Of a DNA stretch of 64,000 nt, positions 50,123 to 63,071 are shown one piece after another. The notes below the pieces were generated by a model that saw only the letters and a program-made list of their open reading frames with translations, had not been told where the DNA came from and ran no database searches. Each line of letters opens with the position of its first letter. Within the stretch, counting starts at the first letter, position 1. The DNA is taken from NCBI RefSeq assembly GCF_932526225.1, contig NC_064041.1, forward strand, positions 16,739,888 to 16,803,887. The letters run 5' to 3'. The translations under genes and the position numbers were made by a program. Source of the stretch: Nematostella vectensis. Its lineage: Eukaryota > Cnidaria > Anthozoa > Actiniaria > Edwardsiidae.

Positions 50123-52126
50123 GTAAAAAAATATTCTAAATAATAGTAATCATAGCTATGGTCACCACTTACACATATAGAACTTGTAATGAAAAGAAAG
50201 AAAAAAAATATATATATATGCAGTCAAACAACATAATTGCATGATAACCTTGAATATATTGAATAAAGGACTGCAAAAAAACATCTTTTGTACTAGTTGC
50301 TTGAATTGACCCTTGACTATTTTTAGCTGAATTCCCCTCCCCCTCTAAAAAAGAAAATAATAATAATAATAGAACAAAACTAAAAAGAAAACAAACACAA
50401 CAGAGACCCCCACCAACAATTTTGATTTTTTTTACTTTCCTTTAAAAGGGGAGTGTCATGGTTAAGAGATTTGCAATAGCTCTAGAGCCCTGACACAATG
50501 AACTTCAGTGAAATTCTAATACTGACTTATGAGCTTTTGGTACATGTGGGAGACTTTAAACAAAACAAAAAAAATGACCACAAACTGTCAATTAACATAG
50601 TTTTCAATATAATATTGCATATTATTTAATAAGGTATTCACAGCTTTTAAAAAGGTCAACTGTTTGTTGACACTTAAAAGCCTACAATAATCACTGACTC
50701 CAGACATGCGCAGTACTATGTTGCTGCCCCTTTAAAGTAAAATACAGCTTTACTTAGTCAGCGTAGACAAAATTGCGGATTTTGTCAATATTCTAATATG
50801 AATATGTCAATATTCTCCCCCCTTACGTCTTTATTTCTATTTATTTTATGCTTTTCACATGATACCAAAACAGCGTCTTTTTTCTTCGTTAATTTGATGT
50901 CATGTACACAATAAAAGAGATGCGCCCGTGCGCATGGCGAGTCCCCAAGGGACCCAAGACGCCCAAATAGACCTCTATTTTTTGTCATCCACAATCTCGG
51001 CGAGCTGTGTGTGGCGTAACCGTATTACAGGCCTGGGATCCTGGTTATTGTCCTCCCCATTAATGCGCGGGTTGGGATAACCTTGCAAGAGTGTTGTACA
51101 GCATATTCGCTCGGAAATATCGGTGCTTGGGGCCTTCGGGTTCTTTACAGCCTTCCGTAAAAGCCTTGTGCTGCCATACCGATTGGGTAATCCGTATGTA
51201 TGGTTTCCGTTTTGTTCTTCAGACCGGGTTCGATCCCAGGCCAATGGGCTTTTTTTTTAGTTCGTTTTTTTTTCTTTGTGCTGGACCCCCTTAATCCTGA
51301 TAGGTTTTGCGCAAAAATAATAAAAAAAAGTGAGTTTGCAAAATAAGCTTGCTAGATTTATTGATTATATGTATTCAATTTGTTCCTGGGAAGTTAACAA
51401 AAAACACAAAGCAAAGAGTTTGAGGAAGTAAACAAGTATGTGAATTTTAATGTTCTATTTGAAGGGGTGCATTTTGTACAGGGAAGCATACATAGAATGC
51501 TTAACTGGTGGAGAGGGAAGAGGTAAAAGTTTATTGAGCATAATTTCAACAATAGCAGGGGGAAGAGAGGGGCACTCTCTTCATACAATATTGCAGTTGT
51601 TACCTATTATTAAATAAGTTTGTAACATGTCTTTGTTTATTAAGCAAGGTCTATTTCTAAGACAAGCAAACTCAAGTAAGGCTGTTGAAATGACAGGTGA
51701 GTGTTAAAAGAAAAACAATTATCTGATTAGAAAACTACTGTAGATTCCTTTGCACCAAAATAAGAACAAACTTCATTTTGTTTGTTATTTATGAGGAATG
51801 AGATGAGCTCTACAAAGCCATAAAGAAATATGTATTGCTCATCTAAATTATACAAGTAAATAATAATATTAAAAAAGAACTACTGTAAGTATCTAGACTG
51901 GTTTTCATTAACCCGTGAAACAAAGTGTGATAGTTAAACGGTAATAGTTAGTAAAACACAAAAAAGTACAATAGAATCAGATCACCACAAAGTGTAATAC
52001 GCTAAAGCGTAGTTCACGGGTTAATGAAGGTTTTGACATTTCAACCTTACATCCACATGAAAGTAATGCCTAATATGGAGTGCCCTACAGTAAGTGTTTT
52101 GCAGTCAAGTTGTTTTCTGTTAGTAG
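50123..52126. repeat. Monomer 26 (L form, 2004 bp)
   Basis: Counterpart of monomer 22, differing at a few sites (for example TTTATGCTTTTC at about 50846 against TTTATGATTTTC). B-box 51227-51237; TTAA element 51908-52024. Confidence 0.95.
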
Positions 52127-54131
52127 GTTAAAAAATATTCTAAATAATAGTAATCATAGCTATGGTCACCACTTACACATATAGAACTTGTAATGAAAAG
52201 AAAGAAAAAATATATATATATATATGCAGTCAAACAACAGAATTGCATGATAACCTTGAATATATTGAATAAAGGACTGCAAAAAAACATTTTTTGTACT
52301 AGTTGCTTGAATTGACCCTTGGCTATTTTTAGCTGAATTCCCCTCCCCCTCTAAAAAAGAAAATAATAATAATAATAGAACAAAACTAAAAAGAAAACAA
52401 ACACAACAGAGACCCCCACCAACAATTTTGATTTTTTTTACTTTCTTTAAAACGGGAGTGTCATGGTTAAGAGATTTGCAATAGCTCTAGAGCCCTGACA
52501 CAATGAACTTCAGTGAAATTCTAATACTGACTTATGAGCTTTTGGTACATGTGGGAGACTTTAAACAAAACAAAAAAAATGACCACAAACTGTCAATTAA
52601 CATAGTTTTCAATATAATATTGCATATTATTTAATAAGGTATTCACAGCTTTTAAAAAGGTCAACTGTTTGTTGACACTTAAAAGCCTACAATAATCACT
52701 GACTCCAGACATGCGCAGTACTATGTTGCTGCCCCTTTAAAGTAAAATACAGCTTTACTTAGTCAGCGTAGACAAAATTGCGGATTTTGTCAATATTCTA
52801 ATATGAATATGTCAATATTCTCCCCCCTTACGTCTTTATTTCTATTTATTTTATGATTTTCACATGATACCAAAACAGCGTCTTTTTTCTTCGTTAATTT
52901 GATGTCATGTACACAATAAAAGAGATGCGCCCGTGCGCATGGCGAGTCCCCAAGGGACCCAAGACGCCCAAATAGACCTCTATTTTTTGTCATCCACAAT
53001 CTCGGCGAGCTGTGCGTGGCGTAACCGTATTACAGGCCTGGGATCCTGGTTATTGTCCTCCCCATTAATGCGCGGGTTGGGATAACCTTGCAAGAGTGTT
53101 GTACAGCATATTCGCTCGGAAATATCGGTGCTTGGGGCCTTCGGGTTCTTTACAGCCTTCCGTAAAAGCCTTGTGCTGCCATACCGATTGGGTAATCCGT
53201 ATGTATGGTTTCCGTTTTGTTCTTCAGACCGGGTTCGATCCCAGGCCAATGGGCTTTTTTTTTAGTTCGTTTTTTTTTCTTTGTGCTGGACCCCCTTAAT
53301 CCTGATAGGTTTTGCGCAAAAATAATAAAAAAAAGTGAGTTTGCAAAATAAGCTTGCTAGATTTATTGATTATATGTATTCAATTTGTTCCTGGGAAGTT
53401 AACAAAAAACACAAAGCAAAGAGTTTGAGGAAGTAAACAAGTATGTGAACTTTAATGTTCTATTTGAAGGGGTGCATTTTGTACAGGGAAGCATACATAG
53501 AATGCTTAACTGGTGGAGAGGGAAGAGGTAAAAGTTTATTGAGCATAATTTCAACAATAGCAGGGGGAAGAGAGGGGCACTCTCTTCATACAATATTGCA
53601 GTTGTTACCTATTATTAAATAAGTTTGTAACATGTCTTTGTTTATTAAGCAAGGTCTATTTCTAAGACAAGCAAACTCAAGTAAGGCTGTTGAAATAACA
53701 GGTGAGTGTTAAAAGAAAAACAATTATCTGATTAGAAAACTACTGTAGATTCCTTTGCACCAAAATAAGAACAAACTTCATTTTGTTTGTTATTTATGAG
53801 GAATGAGATGAGCTCTACAAAGCCATAAAGAAATATGTATTGCTCATCTAAATTATACAAGTAAATAATAATATTAAAAAAGAACTACTGTAAGTATCTA
53901 GACTGGTTTTCATTAACCCGTGAAACAAAGTGTGATAGTTAAACGGTAATAGTTAGTAAAACACAAAAAAGTACAATAGAATCAGATCACCACAAAGTGT
54001 AATACGCTAAAGCGTAGTTCACGGGTTAATGAAGGTTTTGACATTTCAACCTTACATCCACATGAAAGTAATGCCTAATATGGAGTGCCCTACAGTAAGT
54101 GTTTTGCAGTCAAGTTGTTTTCTGTTAGTAG
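52127..54131. repeat. Monomer 27 (L form, 2005 bp)
   Basis: Counterpart of monomer 23 without that unit's private core changes. B-box 53232-53242; TTAA element 53913-54029. Confidence 0.95.
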
Positions 54132-56137
54132 GTTAAAAAATATTCTAAATAATAGTAATCATAGCTATGGTCACCACTTACACATATAGAACTTGTAATG
54201 AAAAGAAAGAAAAAATATATATATATATATGCAGTCAAACAACAGAATTGCATGATAACCTTGAATATATTGAATAAAGGACTGCAAAAAAACATTTTTT
54301 GTACTAGTTGCTTGAATTGACCCTTGGCTATTTTTAGCTGAATTCCCCTCCCCCTCTAAAAAAGAAAATAATAATAATAATAGAACAAAACTAAAAAGAA
54401 AACAAACACAACAGAGACCCCCACCAACAATTTTGATTTTTTTTACTTTCTTTAAAACGGGAGTGTCATGGTTAAGAGATTTGCAATAGCTCTAGAGCCC
54501 TGACACAATGAACTTCAGTGAAATTCTAATACTGACTTATGAGCTTTTGGTACATGTGGGAGACTTTAAACAAAACAAAAAAAAAAAGAACAAACTGTCA
54601 TTAACATAGTTTTCAATATAATATTGCATATTATTTAATAAGGTATTCACAGCTTTTAAAAAGGTCAACTGTTTGTTGACACTTAAAAGCCTACAATAAT
54701 CACTGACTCCAGACATGCGCAGTACTATGTTGCTGCCCCTTTAAAGTAAAATACAGCTTTACTTAGTCAGCGTAGACAAAATTGCGGATTTTGTCAATAT
54801 TCTAATATGAATATGTCAATATTCTCCTCCCTTACGTGTTTATTTCTATTTATTTTATGATTTTCACATGATACCAAAACAGCGTCTTTTTTCTTCGCTA
54901 ATTTGATGTCATGTACACAATAAAAGAGATGCGCCCGTGCGCATGGCGAGTCCCCAAGGGACCCAAGACGCCCAAATAGACCTCTATTTTTTGTCATCCA
55001 CAATCTCGGCGAGCTGTGCGTGGCGTAACCGTATTACAGGCCTGGGATCCTGGTTATTGTCCTCCCCATTAATGCGCGGGTTGGGATAACCTTGCAAGAG
55101 TGTTGTACAGCATATTCGCTCGGAAATATCGGTGCTTGGGGCCTTCGGGTTCTTTACAGCCTTTCGTAAAAGCCTTGTGCTGCCATACCGATTGGGTAAT
55201 CCGTATGTATGGTTTCCGTTTTGTTCTTCAGACCGGGTTCGATCCCAGGCCAATGGGCTTTTTTTTTAGTTCGTTTTTTTTCTTTGTGCTGGACCCCCTT
55301 AATCCTGATAGGTTTTGCGCAAAAATAATAAAAAAAAGTGAGTTTGCAAAATAAGCTTGCTAGATTTATTGATTATATGTATTCAATTTGTTCCTGGGAA
55401 GTTAACAAAAAACACAAAGCAAAGAATTTGAGGAAGTAAACAAGTATGTGAACTTTAATGTTCTATTTGAAGGGGTGCATTTTGTACAGGGAAGCATACA
55501 TACAATGCTTAACTGGTGGAGAGGAAAGAGGTAAAGGTTTATTGAGCATAATTTCAACAATAGCAGGGGGAAGAGAGGGGCACTCTCTTCATACAATATC
55601 GCAGTTGTTACCTATTATTAAATAAGTTTGTAACATGTCTTTGTTTATTAAGCAAGGCCTATTTCTGAGACAAGCAAACTCAAGTAAGACTGTTGAAATA
55701 ACATGTGAGTTTTAAAAGAAAAACAATTATCTGATTAGAAAACTACTGTAGGTACCTTTGCACCAAAATAAGAACAAACTTCATTTTGTTTGTTATTTAT
55801 GAGGAACGAGATGAGCTCTACAAAGCCATAAAGAAATATGTATTGCTCATCTAAATTATACAAGTAAATGATAATATTAAAAAAGAACTAGTGTAAGTAA
55901 TTAGAGTGGTTTTCATTAACCCGTGAAACAAAGTGTGATAGTTAAACGGTAATAGTTAGAAAAAAAACACAAAAAAGAACAATAGAATCAGATCACCACA
56001 AAGTGTAATACGCTAAAGCGTAGTTCACGGGTTAATGAAGGTTTTGACATTTCAACCTTACATCCACATGAAAGTAATGCCTAATATCGAGTGCCCTACA
56101 GTAAGTGTTTTGCAGTCAAGGTGTTTTCTGTTAGTAG
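54132..56137. repeat. Monomer 28 (L form, 2006 bp)
   Basis: Counterpart of monomer 24; the main visible difference is the length of the (TA)n tract at about 54215. B-box 55236-55246; TTAA element 55916-56035. Confidence 0.95.
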
Positions 56138-56151
56138 GTAAAAAATCATTC

Positions 56152-56162
56152 TAAATAATAGT
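56152..56162. repeat. Left target-site duplication of LINE insertion, copy B
   Basis: TAAATAATAGT at the same place in the monomer as copy A, showing one insertion event later duplicated rather than two insertions. Confidence 0.85.
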
Positions 56163-57089
56163 GATAGTGATAGTGGTAGTGATGGTAATCTCTTCGATCT
56201 TCGCAGGCTCAAAGCAAAAACAAAAGTCCTTACGGAATTCATCAGGGAGGCACAGTACGCTGACGATATCGCCTTATTTAGCGATACCCCAGAGGGTCTG
56301 CAGTCTTTACTTACATCGTACAATGAACTTGCTAAGAGAATGGGGATGCGCATTAACACTAAAAAGACGGAGACTATGTGTATTGGTAATACTGCCGACT
56401 TTTATGTTGATGGCATTAAGCTGGTCAATGTTACTCACTTTAAATACCTTGGTAGTATCCTGTCAAGTGACTGCTCAATGAGAGCGGAGCTCACATCTCT
56501 TATACAAGCTGTATCATGTGCTTATGGTCGCCTTCGAAAGAGAGTTTTCGACTCACGTGATCTCACTGTACCAACCAAGATCGCTGTTTATAATCAATGT
56601 CTAATGCCTCTCTTATTGTACGGTAGTGAGACATGGACTGTATATCAGCATGAAGTTAGAGAACTTCGTACTCTGCAACAACGCCATTTACGCCTAATCC
56701 TCAAGATCAAGTGGGATGACTATATAAGCAATGAAGACGTCCTCCGTCGCGCAAACGTAGATGATATTGAAACAAAATTAGCTAGAAATCGTCTCCGCTG
56801 GCTTGGTCACCTCTGCCGAATGGACGATGACAGAGTGCCTAAGCAGCTGTTATTTTCGGAGCTAGAACACGGGTCTCGCCCAGCTGGTCGTCCTAAACTA
56901 AGATTCAAGGACATTTTGAAAAAAGACCTCAAAATTGGATGCGTCCTTGAAGTGTGGAACTATCATGTACAAAATAGAAAGGAATGGAGGGCGATCACAA
57001 ATAACATCTGCACGTCATACGACAAAAGAAGATATGAAACATATTTAAAACAAAGGGAAGCTCGCCGTAAAAGGGCGGAGAACAGTTAA
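56163..57089 (+). CDS. LINE reverse transcriptase C-terminal fragment, open to natural stop (partial)
   Basis: An open frame of 308 codons with no initiator at its 5' end; the first ATG is at 56340 and would give 249 residues. It contains the catalytic YADD (56256-56267, residues 32-35), the lysine-rich motif after it, FKYLGS (93-98), LLYGSETW (151-158), LRWLGHLCRM (211-220), GRPKLRFKD (242-250), and a basic tail ending in KRRYETYLKQREARRKRAENS-like sequence. The tryptophan at residue 275 (TGG, 56985) falls in a KEWR context that is usual in these C-terminal domains, so this is the ancestral state and the stop in copy A is derived. Without the upstream palm, fingers and endonuclease it cannot mobilise itself. 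No sign of expression is visible. Confidence 0.85.
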   Translation, partial: DSDSGSDGNLFDLRRLKAKTKVLTEFIREAQYADDIALFSDTPEGLQSLLTSYNELAKRMGMRINTKKTETMCIGNTADFYVDGIKLVNVTHFKYLGSILSSDCSMRAELTSLIQAVSCAYGRLRKRVFDSRDLTVPTKIAVYNQCLMPLLLYGSETWTVYQHEVRELRTLQQRHLRLILKIKWDDYISNEDVLRRANVDDIETKLARNRLRWLGHLCRMDDDRVPKQLLFSELEHGSRPAGRPKLRFKDILKKDLKIGCVLEVWNYHVQNRKEWRAITNNICTSYDKRRYETYLKQREARRKRAENS

Positions 57090-57105
57090 ATACAAACTGT
57101 GTTAT

Positions 57106-57119
57106 ACCCGTTCGCGGGT
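57106..57119 (+). other. 3' UTR hairpin of the LINE, copy B
   Basis: Same ACCCG-TTCG-CGGGT stem-loop as copy A, 17 bases after the natural TAA stop (57087-57089). The ACAGTT/AACTGT stem spans 57082-57100. Confidence 0.6.
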
Positions 57120-57140
57120 GCAGGCGCTTATATTTATATA

Positions 57141-57151
57141 TAAATAATAGT
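57141..57151. repeat. Right target-site duplication of LINE insertion, copy B
   Basis: TAAATAATAGT following the AT-rich tail; then AATCATAGC of the monomer. Confidence 0.85.
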
Positions 57152-59129
57152 AATCATAGCTATGGTCACCACTTACACATATAGCACTTGTAATGAAAAG
57201 AAAGAAAAAATATATATATATGCAGTCAAACAACAGAATTGCATGATAACCTTGAATATATTGAATAAAGGACTGCATAAAAAACATCTTTTGTACTAGT
57301 TGCTTGAATTGACCCTTGGCTATTTTTAGCTGAATTCTCCTCCCCCTCTAAAAAAGAAAATAATAATAATAATAGAACAAAACTAAAAAGAAAACAAACA
57401 CAGCAGAGACCCCCACCAACAATTTTGATTTTTTTACTTTCCTTTAAAAGGGGAGTGTCATGGTTAAGAGATTTGCAATAGCTCTAGAGCCCTGACACAA
57501 TGAACTTCAGTGAAATTCTAATACTGACTTATGAGCTTTTGGTACATGTGGGAGACTTTAAACAAAACAAAAAAAATGACCACAAACTGTCAATTAACAT
57601 AGTTTTCAATATAATATTGCATATTATTTAATAAGGTATTCACAGCTTTTAAAAAGGTCAACTGTTTGTTGACACTTAAAAGCCTACAATAATAACTGAC
57701 TCCAGACATGCGCAGTACTATGTTGCTGCACTTTAAAGTAAAATACAGCTTTACTTAGTCAGCGTAGACAAAATTGCGGATTTTGTCAATATTCTAATAT
57801 GAAGATGTCAATATTCTCCCCCTTTACGTCTTTATTTCTATTTATTTTATGATTTTCACATGATACCAAAACAGCGTCTATTTTCTTCGCTAATTTGATG
57901 TCATGTACACAATAAAAGAGATGCGCCCGTGCGCATGGCGAGTCCCCAAGGGACCCAAGACGCCCAAATAGACCTCTATTTTTTGTCATCCACAATCTCG
58001 GCGAGCTGTGCGTGGCGTAACCGTATTACAGGCCTGGGATCCTGGTTATTGTCCTCCCCATTAATGCGCGGGTTGGGATAACCTTGCAAGAGTGTTGTAC
58101 AGCATATTCGCTCGGAAATATCGGTGCTTGGGGCCTTCGGGTTCTTTACAGCCTTCCGTAAAAGCCTTGTGCTGCCATACCGATTGGGTAATCCGTATGT
58201 ATGGTTTCCGTTTTGTTCTTCAGACCGGGTTCGATCCCAGGCCAATGGGCTTTTTTTTTAGTTCGTTTTTTTTCCTTTGTGCTGGACCCCCTTAATCCTG
58301 ATAGGTTTTGCGCAAAAATAATAAAAAAAGTGAGTTTGCAAAAAAAGCTTGCTAGATTTATTGATTATATGTATTCAATTTGTTCCTAGGAAGTTAACAA
58401 AAAACACAAAGCAAAGAGTTTGAGGAAGTAAACAAGTATGTGAACTTTAATGTTCCATTTGAAGGGGTGCATTTTGTACAGGGAAGCATACATAGAATGC
58501 TTAACTGGTGGAGAGGGAAGAGGTAAAAGTTTATTGAGCATAATTTCAACAATAGCAGGGGGAAGAGAGGGGCCCTCTCTTCATACAATATTGCAGTTGT
58601 TACCTATTATTAAATAAGTTTGTAACATGTCTTTGTTTATTAAGCAAGGTCTATTTCTGAGACAAGCAAACTCAAGTAAGGCTGTTGAAATAACAGGTGA
58701 GTGTTAAAAGAAAAACAATTATCTGATTAGAAAACTACTGTAGATTCCTTTGCACCAAAATAAGAACAAACTTCATTTTGTTTGTTATTTATGAGGAACG
58801 AGATGAGCTCTACAAAGCCATAAAGAAATATGTATTGCTCATCTAAATTATACAAGTAAATAATAATATTAAAAAAGAACTACTGTAAGTAATTAGAGTG
58901 GTTTTCATTAACCCGTGAAACAAAGTGTGATAGTTAAACGGTAATAGTTAAAAAAAAAACACAAAAAAGAAAAATAGAATCAGATCACCACAAAGAGTAA
59001 TACGCTAAAGCGTAGTTCACGGGTTAATGAAGGTTTTGACATTTCAACCTTACATCCACATGAAAGTAATGTCTAATATCGAGTGCCCTACAGTAAGTGT
59101 TTTGCAGTCAAGTTGTTTTCTGTTAGTAG

Positions 59130-61066
59130 GTAAAAAAATATTCTAAATAATAGTAATCATAGCTATGGTCACCACTTACACATATAGAACTTGTAATGAA
59201 AAGAAAGACTGCAAAAAACATCTTTTGTACTAGTTGCTTGAATTGACCCTTGGCTATTTTTAGCTGAATTCCCCTCCCCCTCTAAAAAAGAAAATAATAA
59301 TAATAATAGAACAAAACTAAAAAGAAAACAAAAACAACAGAGACCCCCACCAACAATTTTGATTTTTTTTACTTTCCTTTAAAAGGGGAGTGTCATGGTT
59401 AAGAGATTTGCAATAGCTCTAGAGCCCTGACACAATGAACTTCAGTGAAATTCTAATACTGACTTATGAGCTTTTGGTACATGTGGGAGACTTTAAACAA
59501 AACAAAAAAAATGACCACAAACTGTCAATTAACATAGTTTTCAATATAATATTGCATATTATTTAATAAGGTATTCACAGCTTTTAAAAAGGTCAACTGT
59601 TTGTTGACACTTAAAAGCCTACAAAAATAACTGACTCCAGACATGCGCAGTACTATGTTGCTGCACTTTAAAGTAAAATACAGCTTTACTTAGTCAGCGT
59701 AGACAAAATTGCGGGTTTTGTCAATATTCTAATATGAAGATGTCAATATTCTCCCCCTTTACGTCTTTATTTCTATTTATTTTATGATTTTCACATGATA
59801 CCAAAACAGCGTCTTTTTTCTTCGCTAATTTGATGTCATGTACACAATAAAAGAGATGCGCCCGTGCGCATGGCGAGTCCCCAAGGGACCCAAGACGCCC
59901 AAATAGACCTCTATTTTTTGTCATCCACAATCTCTGCGAGCTGTGCGTGGCGTAACCGTATTACAGGCCTTGGATCCTGGTTATTGTCCTCCCCATTAAT
60001 GCGCGGGTTGGGATAACCTTGCAAGAGTGTTGTACAGCATATTCGCTCGGAAATATCGGTGCTTGGGGCCTTCGGGTTCTTTACAGCCTTCCGTAAAAGC
60101 CTTGTGCTGCCATACCGATTGGGTAATCCGTATGTATGGTTTCCGTTTTGTTCTTCAGACCGGGTTCGATCCCAGGCCAATGGGCTTTTTTTTTAGTTCG
60201 TTTTTTTTCCTTTGTGCTGGACCCTCTTAATCCTGATAGGTTTTGCGCAAAAATAATAAAAAAAGTGAGTTTGCAAAAAAAGCTTGCTAGATTTATTGAT
60301 TATATGTATTCAATTTGTTCCTAGGAAGTTAACAAAAAACACAAAGCAAAGAGTTTGAGGAAGTAAACAAGTATGTGAACTTTAATGTTCTATTTGAAGG
60401 GGTGCATTTTGTACAGGGAAGCATACATAGAATGCTTAACTGGTGGAGAGGGAAGAGGTAAAAGTTTATTGAGCATAATTTCAACAATAGCAGGGGGAAG
60501 AGAGGGGCCCTCTCTTCATACAATATTGCAGTTGTTACCTATTATTAAATAAGTTTGTAACATGTCTTTGTTTATTAAGCAAGGTCTATTTCTGAGACAA
60601 GCAAACTCAAGTAAGGCTGTTGAAATAACAGGTGAGTGTTAAAAGAAAAACAATTATCTGATTAGAAAACTACTGTAGATTCCTTTGCACCAAAATAAGA
60701 ACAAACTTTATTTTGTTTGTTATTTATGAGGAACGAGATGAGCTCTACAAAGCCATAAAGAAATATGTATTGCTCATCTAAATTATACAAGTAAATAATA
60801 ATATTAAAAAAGAACTACTGTAAGTAATTAGAGTGGTTTTCATTAACCCGTGAAACAAAGTGTGATAGTTAAACGGTAATAGTTAAAAAAAAAACACACA
60901 AAAAAGAACAATAGAATCAGATCACCACAAAGAGTAATACGCTAAAGCGTAGTTCACGGGTTAATGAAGGTTTTGACATTTCAACCTTACATCCACATGA
61001 AAGTAATGCCTAATATCGAGTGCCCTACAGTAAGTGTTTTGCAGTCAAGTTGTTTTCTGTTAGTAG
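59130..61066. repeat. Monomer 30 (S form, 1937 bp)
   Basis: Returns to the S form after ten L units. It has the CTGCACTTTAAAG haplotype (about 59661) and a GCGGGTTTTGTC change that mispairs the hairpin at about 59712. B-box 60163-60173; TTAA element 60843-60964. Confidence 0.95.
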
Positions 61067-63071
61067 GTAAAAAAATATTCTAAATAATAGTAATCATAGC
61101 TATGGTCACCACTTACACATATAGAACTTGTAATGAAAAGAAAGAAAAAATATATATATATATGCAGTCAAACAACAGAATTGCATGATAACCTTGAATA
61201 TATTGAATAAAGGACTGCGAAAAAACATCTTTTGTACTAGTTGCTTTAATTGACCCTTGGCTATTTTTAGCTGAATTTCCCTCCCCCTCTAAAAAAGAAA
61301 ATAATAATAATAATAGAACAAAACTAAAAAGAAAACAAACACAACAGAGACCCCCACCAACAATTTTGATTTTTTTTTACTTTCCTTTAAAAGGGGAGTG
61401 TCATGGTTAAGAGATTTGCAATAGCTCTAGAGCCCTGACACAATGAACTTCAGTGAAATTCTAATACTGACTTATGAGCTTTTGGTACAAGTGGGAGACT
61501 TTAAACAAAACAAAAAAAAATGACCACAAACTTTTAATTAACATAGTTTTCAATATAATATTGTATATTATTTAATAAGGTATTCACAGCTTTTAAAAAG
61601 GTCAACTGTTTGTTGACACTTAAAAGCCTACAATAATCACTGACTCCAGACATGCGCAGTACTATGTTGCTGCCCCTTTAAAGTAAAATACAGCTTTACT
61701 TAGTCAGCGTAGACAAAATTGCGGATTTTGTCAATATTCTAATATGAATATGTCAATATTCTCCCCCCTTACGTCTTTATTTCTATTTATTTTATGATTT
61801 TCACATGATACCAAAACAGCGTCTTTTTTCTTCGCTAATTTGATGTCATGTACACAATAAAAGAGATGCGCCCGTGCGCATGGCGAGTCCCCAAGGGACC
61901 CAAGACGCCCAAATAGACCTCTATTTTTTGTCATCCACAATCTCGGCGAGCTGTGCGTGGCGTAACCGCATTACAGGCCTGGGATCCTGGTTATTGTCCT
62001 CCCCATTAATGCGCGGGTTGGGATAACCTTGCAAGAGTGTTGTACAGCATATTCGCTCGGAAATATCGGTGCTTGGGGCCTTCGGGTTCTTTACAGCCTT
62101 CCGTAAAAGCCTTGTGCTGCCATACCGATTGGGTAATCCGTATGTATGGTTTCCGTTTTGTTCTTCAGACCGGGTTCGATCCCAGGCCAATGGGCTTTTT
62201 TTTTAATTCGTTTTTTTTTCTTTGTGCTGGACCCCCTTAATCCTGATAGGTTTTGCGCAAAAATAATAAAAAAAGTGAGTTTGCAAAATAAGCTTGCTAG
62301 ATTTATTGATTATATGTATTCAATTTGTTCCTGGGAAGTTAACAAAAAACACAAAGCAAAGAGTTTGAGGAAGTAAACAAGTATGTGAACTTTAATGTTC
62401 TATTTGAAGGGGTGCATTTTGTACAGGGAAGCATACATAGAATGCTTAACTGGTGGAGAGGGAAGAGGTAAAAGTTTATTGAGCATAATTTCAACAATAG
62501 CAGGGGGAAGAGAGGGGCACTCTCTTCATACAATATTGCAGTTGTTACCTATTATTATATAAGTTTGTAACATGTCTTTGTTTATTAAGCAAGGTCTATT
62601 TCTAAGACAAGCAAACTCAAGTAAGGCTGTTGAAATAACAGGTGAGTGTTAAAAGAAAAACAATTATCTGATTAGAAAACTACTGTAGATTCCTTTGCAC
62701 CAAAATAAGAACAAACTTCATTTTGTTTGTTATTTATGAGGAATAAGATGAGCTCTACAAAGCCATAAAGAAATATGTATTGCTCATCTAAATTATACAA
62801 GTAAATAATAATATTAAAAAAGAACTACTGTAAGTATCTAGACTGGTTTTCATTAACCCGTGAAACAAAGTGTGATAGTTAAACGGTAATAGTTAGTAAA
62901 ACACAAAAAAGAACAATAGAATCAGATCACCACAAAGAGTAATACGCTAAAGCGTAGTTCACGGGTTAATGAAGGTTTTGACATTTCAACCTTACATCCA
63001 CATGAAAGTAATGCCTAATATCGAGTGCCCTACAGTAAGTGTTTTGCAGTCAAGTTGTTTTCTGTTAGTAG
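61067..63071. repeat. Monomer 31 (L form, 2005 bp)
   Basis: Shares a set of rare variants with monomer 32: TTGCTTTAATTG, GGTACAAGTGGG, AAACTTTTAATTAAC, ATTGTATATT and GTAACCGCATTAC. B-box 62173-62183; TTAA element 62853-62969. Confidence 0.95.

Larger units (their letters stand above)
56163..57140 (+). mobile_element. 5'-truncated non-LTR retrotransposon (LINE), copy B
   Basis: Same 978-bp length, truncation point, flanks and tail as copy A; by eye the only difference is A/G at 47976/56986. It arrived here as part of the 9.01-kb block. Confidence 0.92.
50123..59129. repeat. 9.01-kb higher-order block, copy B (monomers 26-29 with LINE)
   Basis: Tandem copy of block A, differing by scattered substitutions and tract lengths, including a stop-codon difference in the LINE. 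The right edge is probably at about 58.2-58.9 kb. Confidence 0.9.
56138..59129. repeat. Monomer 29 (L form interrupted by LINE fragment, 2992 bp)
   Basis: Counterpart of monomer 25 with the same insertion point. B-box 58228-58238. The TTAA element (58908-59027) has the ordinary CCCGTGAA left end, so similarity to monomer 25 weakens before this point and the right breakpoint of the second block probably lies at about 58.2-58.9 kb. Confidence 0.94.
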
